This document shows positions 1 through 5,720 of a stretch of DNA of 5,720 bases, in pieces. The notes under the pieces are model-generated. The model worked only from the letters and a program-made list of their open reading frames with translations. It was not told the DNA's origin and made no database searches. Source of the DNA: OMOG01 sp041485845 (GTDB taxonomy: Bacteria; Acidobacteriota; Terriglobia; Bryobacterales; Bryobacteraceae); the NCBI GenBank assembly GCA_041485845.1, contig JBGPKH010000588.1:1-5720 (forward strand), given 5' to 3'. Position numbers and translations under genes: made by a program. Each line of letters begins with the position of its first letter. Position 1 is the stretch's first letter.

Positions 1-370
1 CCATGACGGCGCGTTTTTCCACTTGGGTGATTTCGCTCGGCACGCCGATGACGATGCGCGGGTGGACCAGCATTTTGCGGCCGTGCGCCTTCTGAATGAA
101 GTAATTCAGCATGCGCTCGGTGACTTTGAAATCGGCGATGACGCCGTCTTTCATGGGCTTGATGGCCACGATGTTGCCGGGGGTGCGTCCCAGCATTTCC
201 TTGGCTTCCTTGCCGACCGCCTCCACTTCTCCGGTGTTCTTGTTGATGGCGACGATGGAGGGCTCGTTGACCACGATGCCCTTGCCCTTGGCGTAGACGA
301 GGGTGTTGGCGGTGCCCAGATCGATAGCCAGGTCCGAGGAAAACAGGCTGAAAAGAGAGCGTAAATTCAT
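1..370 (-). CDS. mreB: Rod shape-determining protein MreB, N-terminal part (runs off the left edge)
   Basis: MreB is the bacterial actin homologue. It polymerises with ATP under the inner membrane and guides the peptidoglycan elongation machinery (MreCD, RodA, PBP2). Reading leftward from ATG at 370, 123 codons are present, about a third of the usual length of roughly 345 residues. Residues 1-10 (MNLRSLFSLF) form the short amphipathic membrane-binding start. Residues 17-23 (DLGTANT) are the phosphate-1 nucleotide-binding loop of the actin fold. The stretch with GRTPG at 61-65, KPMKDGVIADF at 71-81 and the VIGVPSEIT-like segment at 107-115 is classic MreB. The frame is intact to the window edge. 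The start is fixed by family alignment; no Shine-Dalgarno motif is visible upstream, where the last bases before ATG are a CACC plus T-rich run. mreCD would be expected to the left, outside the window. The identification is secure. Confidence 0.97.
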   Translation of the reverse strand, partial: MNLRSLFSLFSSDLAIDLGTANTLVYAKGKGIVVNEPSIVAINKNTGEVEAVGKEAKEMLGRTPGNIVAIKPMKDGVIADFKVTERMLNYFIQKAHGRKMLVHPRIVIGVPSEITQVEKRAVM

Positions 371-629
371 TGAAAAAGGTGGTTCAATTCAGGAAAAGGA
401 CGTGCTTCCGCTGGCGAAACGGTGTCCACTTGAATGGTAGCACAGGGTTGGGGAAGTTCGGCGTGTCAGATGGACGTCGATGCTTCGACTTCTCGGATAT
501 GGCGCTACAGGATCCGTGAGGCCAACTACGGGCGGATGGTCCTGCACTCGGAAAGTGCTGGTGGAACGACCATTCTGTGCCGCGGAAATCGGTCTCAGTA
601 AGGGCGTTAAGAACTGATCGGTCGCTCGG

Positions 630-908
630 TCAGGCCGTGATCCTCGCCGCCCGCCGCTCCAACTCTGCCCGAAGCTCACGAGCACTCAACCCCATAGCCC
701 GCGCGGTCGATTCGGCTAGACTCTCGTTCGGACCGGGGACTATTCCGAAACTGGCCAGCCATTCAGCGATCTGCTCTGCCCCCGAAGGGACGTCAGCCTT
801 CCGCATTGCCTCAATCGCCGCCCCAAACTGAATCTCAAGCTTGCGAACCCGTCCGAGACCGTTTTCATCGAACCCGCTCTCATTCGTCGATGCCTGGGAT
901 ACGGCCAA
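630..908 (-). CDS. Small hypothetical protein, TTG start, overlapping its upstream neighbour
   Basis: This is an unrecognised 92-residue frame that reads like a real soluble protein. It is rich in Ala, Glu and Arg, with likely helices around residues 20-40 and 70-90 (the C-terminus contains SARELRAELERRAA) and a Trp-containing middle section (EQIAEWLASFGI). No signal peptide, membrane segment or catalytic motif is visible. The only possible start in the open frame before residue 35 is TTG at 908, because a stop lies in frame at 927-929. TTG has no visible Shine-Dalgarno motif. The frame overlaps the preceding minus-strand gene by 29 bases in a different phase. It may therefore be translated by coupling, or it may be the 3' half of a gene broken by a frameshift inside 882-926. 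The opposite strand also stays open here, but its product is Ser/Ala/Arg-rich low-complexity sequence typical of a shadow. Function unknown. Confidence 0.6.
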   Translation of the reverse strand: MAVSQASTNESGFDENGLGRVRKLEIQFGAAIEAMRKADVPSGAEQIAEWLASFGIVPGPNESLAESTARAMGLSARELRAELERRAARITA

Positions 909-1116
909 CCAAGGAGACGTGGTTGCTCATGTGCTTCATGACCGCACGGAAAGTATCAAGAGGGAAGAGAACCGCAGGCCGTGTCCCGTCTGAGGCGGTC
1001 ATGTAGTTAAAGATCTCCCGATCCCAATTTGCAAGCCATTTCTGCGACGGTACGAGGCCGCTTGGGTCTGTCATATGCGCTTCGAGCTTCTTAATCCGCC
1101 TTTGACGGTTCGTCAT
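880..1116 (-). CDS. Small hypothetical protein, first of an overlapping pair
   Basis: This is an unrecognised 78-residue frame starting at ATG 1116. The N-terminus (MTNRQRRIKKLEAHM) is a basic helix of the kind common in small orphan proteins of phage-like or accessory regions. The middle has aromatic and hydrophobic spacing expected of a folded domain (QKWLANWDREIFNYM, then AVLFPLDTFRAVMKHM). No signal peptide or membrane segment is seen. No Shine-Dalgarno motif precedes the ATG; a second in-frame ATG at codon 15 is an alternative. The protein ends with IPGIDE and a TGA at 880-882, already inside the next gene. Together the two frames would make a protein of about 160 residues, so a split single gene is a real alternative. 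The divergent region upstream carries palindromes that could also influence this gene. Function unknown. Confidence 0.6.
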   Translation of the reverse strand: MTNRQRRIKKLEAHMTDPSGLVPSQKWLANWDREIFNYMTASDGTRPAVLFPLDTFRAVMKHMSNHVSLVGRIPGIDE

Positions 1117-1257
1117 GTTTCAGCCGAGGGACTGCCAGCCAAGACGATCGCCTACCGCCGCCATTTCGGGTTCGTTTCGTCCGCAGCCCGCTCCACGCTG
1201 ATCACCGAGACGGCGGCTACGGAGAGTGCAATTTGAGTTAAAAGATTCTGATTTTGC

Positions 1258-1287
1258 TTGTATTGCATACCATAATTGTGCTATAAC
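1258..1287 (+). promoter_or_regulatory. Candidate extended -10 promoter for the large secreted-protein gene
   Basis: In an AT-rich stretch (about 1231-1290) that contrasts with the GC-rich surroundings, TATAAC at 1282-1287 is preceded by TG at 1279-1280. This gives an extended -10 element (TG-C-TATAAC). A weak -35 candidate, TTGTAT, lies at 1258-1263 with an 18-base spacer. Transcription would begin near 1293-1295, leaving a leader of about 100 bases before the ATG at 1394. The start point falls on the half-site and just before the first palindrome. The assignment rests on sequence match only. Confidence 0.45.
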
Positions 1288-1290
1288 ACT

Positions 1291-1297
1291 TCGGACA
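1291..1297. promoter_or_regulatory. Operator-like half-site TCGGACA
   Basis: TCGGACA here is identical to the left arm of the second palindrome. It lies 14 bases before the matching TTGGACA arm of the first palindrome. It has no right-hand partner, so it is a half-site. It overlaps the predicted transcription start of the rightward promoter. Confidence 0.4.
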
Positions 1298-1299
1298 TA

Positions 1300-1325
1300 G
1301 AGTCTTGGACATTTGTCCGAGACTC
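1300..1325. promoter_or_regulatory. Palindrome 1, operator-like, 12-base arms
   Basis: This is an inverted repeat with arms GAGTCTTGGACA and TGTCCGAGACTC around a central TT; 11 of 12 positions pair. The one mismatch would be a U-G wobble in RNA. The centre is at 1312-1313. It lies just downstream of the predicted transcription start, where a bound repressor would block initiation or early elongation. It shares the core GGACA-TT-TGTCC with palindrome 2. The cognate regulator is not identifiable from this window. Confidence 0.6.
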
Positions 1326-1332
1326 GTAGATT

Positions 1333-1350
1333 CTCGGACATTTGTCCGAG
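1333..1350. promoter_or_regulatory. Palindrome 2, operator-like, perfect 8-base arms
   Basis: This is a perfect inverted repeat, CTCGGACATTTGTCCGAG, with its centre at 1341-1342, 29 bases from the centre of palindrome 1. The 14-base string GGACATTTGTCCGA occurs identically in both palindromes. Two near-identical palindromes between a promoter and a start codon fit a tandem operator for a dimeric DNA-binding protein. An RNA-level hairpin is the main alternative. Confidence 0.6.
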
Positions 1351-1379
1351 GCATCGAGACAGAAACGGCTACTTTTGTT

Positions 1380-1385
1380 GGGGGG
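1380..1385 (+). promoter_or_regulatory. Ribosome binding site that decides the ATG at 1394
   Basis: A GGGGGG run lies 8 bases before ATG 1394 and can pair with the CCUCC anti-Shine-Dalgarno, allowing G-U pairs. It supports ATG 1394 over the in-frame TTG at 1313, which lies inside palindrome 1 and has no such site, and over GTG at 1451. Confidence 0.55.
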
Positions 1386-1393
1386 TTCCAGTT

Positions 1394-4300
1394 ATGCAAC
1401 ACGGACATCTACGACCTAAAGCATCAACGCGACTGTTTCCGGGCGGCATTGTGACGCATCGGGTACTTACTCTGTGCCTGGTCCTGGCAGCGGCTACCGC
1501 CGCCACCGCGCAGAACAACGGAAACGGCCAAGGGCACACTGGCAAAAAGGAACGCGTTCAGGAACAAACCAAGGACTTCAACAGTAATCACTCGGACGGG
1601 ACCGGCGCGGTCCGGCTGGACCTTTGGCAGAAGGGAATGAAGGACTTCCGGAAGCTCAAGATCGCAGCCGGCACGCCTGTGAAAGGCGCCGTGAAGAAGT
1701 CCGTTCCGAAGGCCGCCGCGTCGACGAACGCCGCCGCGTCGATTGGAGCGCCGGCGGCGGGCGCCGGCATCACCGGCGTCCAGTGGACCCAGATCGGGCC
1801 CCAACCGCTCCGCATCGACAACGACCAGGTATTTCAGGGGGCGGGACCAGACTCGGGTGAGGTGCTTGATATTGCCATCGATCCGCGAAACACCACCGAC
1901 CAAGTCATCTATATCGCCACCAACTCAGGCGGCATCTGGAAGACGACCGACGGCGGCGCTAGCTGGAAGGCGAAATCGGACTACCAGTCGTCGCTCTCCA
2001 TGGGCGCCCTCGCGCTCGATCCGGGTAACCCGTCCATCGTCTACGGCGGCACGGGCAACCTCTTTGCCGGTTTCGGCATTTTCTTCCTGGGGACGGGGAT
2101 CTTGAAATCCATCGACGGCGGCGAGACCTGGACGAATCTGGATCCCGGTGGAATCTTCACCAACGTTGGCATTAACCGCATGGTTATGCCCGCGGCGAAC
2201 GTGCTGCTGGTCGGATCGGCCGGCGGCGTGTTCCGCTCTATTGACGGGGGTCTGAACTTCGGCAATAATTCCCCCAATTTCAATAACGGCAGTCCTATCA
2301 TTGGCGGTTTCATTTCGGACTTGGATCTGGACACGAGCACGGCGAACACCGTGTACGCCTCGGTGCAAGGATCGGGAATCTTCCGCTCTACCGACGGCGG
2401 TGTCACGTTCCCGACCAACCTGTTCAGCAACCCGGGAGCGCCGGGGGCAGGCACGTATAGCTTCATTGCTTTTGCCCAGTCGGTCAACCCGAACAATCAG
2501 CGTATGTACGCCAGCGTGGCGACGGCCGGCGGCGCGTTTCTGGGCATGTATCGCTCGAACGATGGTGGAGCGAACTGGGCGGTCCAGGCCGGGGCAGCGG
2601 CCGCAGGAGCGGCTGACAGCGGCTGCCAGTGCGGTTATGACCAGACCATAGGCGTCGATCCCCAGGACCAGAACCGGGTTTATCTGGGATTTCAGCAGTT
2701 GTACCTGTCGACGGACGGCTCGAACTTTGGCGGCGCCATCTCCACCAACCTGATCCACTGGGACCACCATGCCCTCGTCTTCAGCCCGTCGACGCACTGG
2801 GGCGGAGGCGGCGCTCCGACGCGGATCTGGGTGGGTACCGACGGCGGCGTCCATTCCTCCACCAACGGGGGCGGCGCTTGGGCGAGTCTCAATGAAACCA
2901 TTGCCACCAACTTGCTCACCCACATGGACATTGGGCGCGGCAGTGCGGCCAACAATGCTTATTCGGTGGCTGGCACTCAGGACACCGGAACCATTCAGCG
3001 CCAGCCGGCGTATGCGGGCAAAGACTGGCACCTGTCGAGAGATGGGGACGGCTCCGGGGTGGCCGTCGATCCGACCAACCCCCTCCGGATGTACTCCACC
3101 GACAATGGCAGATTTCAGTACAGCGATAACGCCGGGACGAGTTGGTCCGCGTTTGGAGCCGGCGATCTGCCGACCGGCTGGCGGTACGCTATCGACCCCA
3201 ACGACACGAAGCGGCTGTTTGCGGCCAACGCCTCAGGGGGCAGCGGTGGGGGTGGATCGTCACTCTACCGCAACACCAACACGTTGGCCAGCCCACTGGC
3301 CGGGTGGAGTCTGGTCACCACGTTCGCCGCAAGGATCCGCAGCTTGGCCAACACTGCCACGGACTCGAACCTCTTGTGGGTCGGCCAGTACGACGGAAAC
3401 CTGCAAAGGTCGACTAACGCCACGGCCGGCTCCCCTACATTTAGCTCGATCAACCCTGTCGGCGCGCCGAACGCCGCCGTCACCGGCGTCGCCATCAACC
3501 CACTGAACACCAATGAAGTGGTGGCAGTCTATACCGGCTTTTGCGGCGGTGGCTGCTCGGCCAACAACCGCCAGCGGCACGTCTTTCGCACCACCAACGG
3601 AGGAACGAACTGGACGGACATCAGTGGCACCGACAACAACCCTTCGGGAAACCTGCCGGACCTGCCTTTGCACTCCGTGGTCCTTGACAGCAGCACCTCG
3701 CCGCCGATGATCATCGTCTCGTCGGACGCGGGGGTGGCCCGTTCGGTCAACAACGGCGCGACTTGGGAGATCCTGGGAATAGGGCTGCCGAACGTGGATA
3801 GCAAACAACTGGCAATCGACTACAACGCCACCCCGTCACTTCTTCGGATCGGCACCCATGGCCGCAGCGCCTTCGAGCTGACCCAAGCGACGGGGCCGCT
3901 GATCGCGGTGAACGCCGACCTGGGCTTCGGCACGCTCTGCGTGGGCACAAGCGCGTCCCGCCTCGTCCAGATCTTTAACGTGGGCTCGACTGATCTGCAC
4001 ATCAGCAGCTTTTTCCGAGCTTCAGGCAGCACGGACTTTAACCTGCTGCCGAGCCCGGCGACGCCAGTCACCATCCAGCCCGGCGAAGAGCTCGACTTCA
4101 CCATCGTATTCGCACCCTCCAGCGTCGGCAACAAGACCGCTGTGTTTCAGATCAACAGCGACGACCCGTTCCGGCCGACGTACACGGTGTTCGCCAGCGG
4201 GGCCGGCAACACGCAGGCGATCACTTACTTCATGCCGAATAGCGGCAGCTTCGGGGACGTCTGCGTGGACAGCTTCAAGGACCTAAGCCTGACCATTGGA

Positions 4301-5539
4301 AACAGTGGCTGCGGGACGCTGAGCGTTACCAATATCACGTCCAATTCCGTGCAGTTCGTGTTGCCCACACCGCCTCCGTTTCCACTGAACATTGCTGCTG
4401 GGGGTTCCCTTCAAGTGCCCGTGCGGTTTAAGCCCACCAGTTTTGGCGCCAAGACCGGCAACATTACGGTTTCCAGCAACGATCCGGTCCAATCGAGCGT
4501 GGTGGTCGCAGTGAGCGGCAATGCCCCACCGCCGGACATTCGGGTCACGGGGTCTGCTGTCTTTGGCGATGCGTGCGCCGGCGTGACGGCTTTGCGCACC
4601 ATAGAGGTCCACAATTTCGGCGCCTGCAACTTGAACGTCACGTCCGCGTCGTTCGATCCAGCCTGCCCGGATTTCACGATCGATAACAACCCGTTCCCGG
4701 CCACGGTCAGCCCGGATTCGGGTGGCAACCTGGCGATCCGGTTCACCCCCACGATGGCCGGGCTAAAGAGCTGTACGTTGAAGATCGTATCCAACGATCC
4801 CGACACGCCGATCCTGACTTTGCCAGTCACCGCCAATACACCGAGCCCGTCGATTAACGTTCCCGACCCGCTCGGCTTCCTGCCGGAGGTGATTCAAAGT
4901 GTCGGCGCCTGCTCGACTTCGAAGCCATTCCCCATCTCCAACAACGGCTCCTGCAATTTGAAGATCAACAACGTGTCGATCGGAGGGGTCAACGGCGGGG
5001 ACTACTCACTCTCAGGCAATCCTTCCGTCCCCATCAGCATCCAGCCCGGGCATGTTTTCGGCGAAGGTAATATGAAGGTTGTTTTTGCCCCCACGGCGCT
5101 CGATCGAGACCGGCTGGGAAACATCAATGTCACCTATGTCTCTGAGCCGATTCTGGGGACCACGACGTTGGTAAGTCGTGCCCTATGTGGCGAGGGTGTG
5201 AAAACCGGAGCCCGGGTGCTCGTCACGATTGGAGGGGTGCCGGTGGCGAATGTCGAGAAGATGCAGATCCAGCGGGTCACCGGCAACCGAAACAAGCCCC
5301 AACTCAATACGGTGGATGTATCGCAGAATCTCCCACCAGTGTCGGTCATACCCGCAGCACCGTGCGCAAACTTCACGTACCACAAAGAGTACTCGACCAT
5401 CGCCAACGACATGCAGTTGCTGCCCGGCTCCTATCAGGTCACGGCAACTGTGGTAGTGAATGGAAAAAGGCAGAACAAGACGGTCGGATTTGATGTCACG
5501 ACGTGTGACTTCAACCCCAGTATTGTGATCGACTTTTGA
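1394..5539 (+). CDS. Large secreted Asp-box (BNR/VPS10-like) propeller protein with four ASH/choice-of-anchor-D domains
   Basis: A 1381-residue exported protein of unknown substrate. Residues 1-39 look like a Sec signal peptide (hydrophobic VLTLCLVLAAATAA, then ATA before Q40). There is no lipobox, since the Cys at 28 follows Leu. Residues 40-125 are a polar, Ala/Lys-rich linker. Residues about 127-830 carry Asp-box motifs of the S/T-x-D-x-G-x-T-W type near 184-191, 239-246, 282-289, 332-339, 388-395, 577-584, 733-740 and 784-791, with weaker copies near 439 and 489. The section closes with GTHGR at 820-824, typical of VPS10/sortilin-like propellers. These make beta-propellers in sialidases and many secreted bacterial proteins; no sialidase active site is evident, so no enzyme activity is claimed. 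Residues about 835-1265 hold four ASH-type Ig-like domains, and 1266-1381 one more beta-rich unit. No sorting tail, LPXTG or C-terminal membrane helix is seen. GTG 1451 is a possible alternative start giving a shorter, more classical signal peptide. Confidence 0.93.
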   Translation: MQHGHLRPKASTRLFPGGIVTHRVLTLCLVLAAATAATAQNNGNGQGHTGKKERVQEQTKDFNSNHSDGTGAVRLDLWQKGMKDFRKLKIAAGTPVKGAVKKSVPKAAASTNAAASIGAPAAGAGITGVQWTQIGPQPLRIDNDQVFQGAGPDSGEVLDIAIDPRNTTDQVIYIATNSGGIWKTTDGGASWKAKSDYQSSLSMGALALDPGNPSIVYGGTGNLFAGFGIFFLGTGILKSIDGGETWTNLDPGGIFTNVGINRMVMPAANVLLVGSAGGVFRSIDGGLNFGNNSPNFNNGSPIIGGFISDLDLDTSTANTVYASVQGSGIFRSTDGGVTFPTNLFSNPGAPGAGTYSFIAFAQSVNPNNQRMYASVATAGGAFLGMYRSNDGGANWAVQAGAAAAGAADSGCQCGYDQTIGVDPQDQNRVYLGFQQLYLSTDGSNFGGAISTNLIHWDHHALVFSPSTHWGGGGAPTRIWVGTDGGVHSSTNGGGAWASLNETIATNLLTHMDIGRGSAANNAYSVAGTQDTGTIQRQPAYAGKDWHLSRDGDGSGVAVDPTNPLRMYSTDNGRFQYSDNAGTSWSAFGAGDLPTGWRYAIDPNDTKRLFAANASGGSGGGGSSLYRNTNTLASPLAGWSLVTTFAARIRSLANTATDSNLLWVGQYDGNLQRSTNATAGSPTFSSINPVGAPNAAVTGVAINPLNTNEVVAVYTGFCGGGCSANNRQRHVFRTTNGGTNWTDISGTDNNPSGNLPDLPLHSVVLDSSTSPPMIIVSSDAGVARSVNNGATWEILGIGLPNVDSKQLAIDYNATPSLLRIGTHGRSAFELTQATGPLIAVNADLGFGTLCVGTSASRLVQIFNVGSTDLHISSFFRASGSTDFNLLPSPATPVTIQPGEELDFTIVFAPSSVGNKTAVFQINSDDPFRPTYTVFASGAGNTQAITYFMPNSGSFGDVCVDSFKDLSLTIGNSGCGTLSVTNITSNSVQFVLPTPPPFPLNIAAGGSLQVPVRFKPTSFGAKTGNITVSSNDPVQSSVVVAVSGNAPPPDIRVTGSAVFGDACAGVTALRTIEVHNFGACNLNVTSASFDPACPDFTIDNNPFPATVSPDSGGNLAIRFTPTMAGLKSCTLKIVSNDPDTPILTLPVTANTPSPSINVPDPLGFLPEVIQSVGACSTSKPFPISNNGSCNLKINNVSIGGVNGGDYSLSGNPSVPISIQPGHVFGEGNMKVVFAPTALDRDRLGNINVTYVSEPILGTTTLVSRALCGEGVKTGARVLVTIGGVPVANVEKMQIQRVTGNRNKPQLNTVDVSQNLPPVSVIPAAPCANFTYHKEYSTIANDMQLLPGSYQVTATVVVNGKRQNKTVGFDVTTCDFNPSIVIDF
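1712..1742 (+). repeat. Short direct repeat in the Ala-rich linker
   Basis: The 13-base string GCCGCCGCGTCGA occurs at 1712-1724 and again at 1730-1742, an 18-base period that encodes AAASTN then AAASIG. It lies in the low-complexity linker between signal peptide and propeller and looks like a small in-frame duplication. Confidence 0.6.
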
Positions 5540-5567
5540 GGCTTTGCAGATACCTTTGATTCAGTGA

Positions 5568-5720
5568 GTTACGCGGCTGGCTTTTCCTCGCGACTACAAA
5601 CTCGGCCACCCGCGCGACGGCAACAAGGGCAAACTGCAAGTCGTCTTCGGCCGGATGACCAACGCGTAAGGTTGTCCTTGTCGCCGGGGAGGTCTATGCT
5701 GGCAACACCGCCGATCCCAA
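5568..5720 (+). pseudogene. Decayed transposase fragment, IS1634/IS4-like DDE family
   Basis: The frame from 5568 reads DYKLGHPRDGNKGKLQVVFG from 5592, followed by RMTNA, then a TAA at 5667-5669. One base out of phase, from 5689, it continues EVYAGNTADP. Joined, these match the pattern common in IS1634/IS4-type transposases: an (L/Y)GHSRDG-type motif, K-x-Q-(I/V)-V-(F/Y)-G, a GCPVA-like stretch and an E-V-(F/Y)-x-GNTADP segment. The stop could come from a CAA codon, and the phase change fits one extra base in 5670-5688. The N-terminal part expected before this segment is absent: an in-frame TGA sits at 5565-5567 and the big secreted-protein gene ends at 5539. The copy is thus truncated, frameshifted and inactive as it stands. 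The element may continue past the right edge. Family-level assignment is from remembered motifs, not a search. Confidence 0.75.

Noticed and set aside
434..442. A possible extended -10 (TG-C-TACCAT on the minus strand) for mreB.
   Set aside because: It matches only four of six -10 positions and there is no usable -35 at 16-18 bases. mreB may also be transcribed from further upstream.
389..685. A 98-codon minus-strand open frame between mreB and the small genes.
   Set aside because: Its composition is low-complexity Ser/Arg/Pro, it overlaps the better-supported frame ending at 630, and it has no start signal or recognisable motif. I see no gene in 371-629.
1305..1332. A second rightward promoter, TTGGAC with TAGATT 16 bases apart, inside the palindromes.
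   Set aside because: It has only three -35 and four -10 matches; the bases are better explained by the palindrome repeats, and the extended -10 upstream is stronger.
1120..1341. A minus-strand open frame whose N-terminus (MSENLRVSDKCPR) resembles that of a plus-strand frame starting at 1313 (MSETRRFSDICPR).
   Set aside because: The likeness is an artefact of the tandem palindromes being read from both strands. The rest of the frame runs through the AT-rich promoter region and has no protein-like character.
1291..1350. A CRISPR-like or iteron array.
   Set aside because: There are only two full copies and one half-site, no spacer regularity beyond that, and no cas or replication gene nearby.
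1925..3031. A long 368-codon minus-strand open frame opposite the large gene.
   Set aside because: It is an antisense shadow of GC-biased codons; the plus strand shows clear signal peptide, Asp-box and ASH motifs through the same stretch.
5540..5567. A terminator after the large gene.
   Set aside because: No stable GC-rich hairpin followed by a T-run is visible between the stop and the transposase remnant.

Overview
The window looks like a piece of a moderately GC-rich bacterial chromosome. An Acidobacteriota-type genome (Bryobacter/Solibacter-like) is my best guess. The guess rests on the style of the MreB N-terminus and on the very large secreted protein that joins Asp-box propeller repeats to choice-of-anchor-D/ASH domains. 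The lineage is inferred from protein style only; no rRNA or other marker is present.

Layout, left to right. (1) 1-370, minus strand: the first 123 codons of mreB, the actin-like cell-shape gene, which runs off the left edge. (2) 371-629: about 260 bases before mreB in which I see no gene and no convincing promoter or terminator. (3) 630-1116, minus strand: two small overlapping reading frames of 92 and 78 codons. Both have protein-like composition, neither has a function I recognise, and they may be two halves of one gene split by a frameshift. (4) 1117-1393: a divergent intergenic region. It holds an AT-rich stretch with an extended -10 promoter facing right. Just downstream of the predicted transcription start come a half-site and two tandem palindromes built on TCGGACA-TT-TGTCCGA. 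This is the most distinctive regulatory signal in the window. (5) 1394-5539, plus strand: one gene for a 1381-residue exported protein. It has a signal peptide, a linker, a roughly 700-residue Asp-box (BNR/VPS10-like) beta-propeller region, four tandem ASH/choice-of-anchor-D domains with recurring cysteine pairs, and a small C-terminal beta-type domain. (6) 5540-5720: a short spacer, then a decayed fragment of a DDE transposase resembling the IS1634/IS4 group, carrying an internal stop and a one-base frameshift and running off the right edge.

The genes do not form an obvious pathway. mreB is a core gene; the region to its right looks like an accessory zone, with small orphan frames, a large surface or secreted protein under its own apparent operator region, and an insertion-sequence remnant. 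The palindromes lie between the small minus-strand genes and the large plus-strand gene, so they could act on both, but by position they fit the large gene best.
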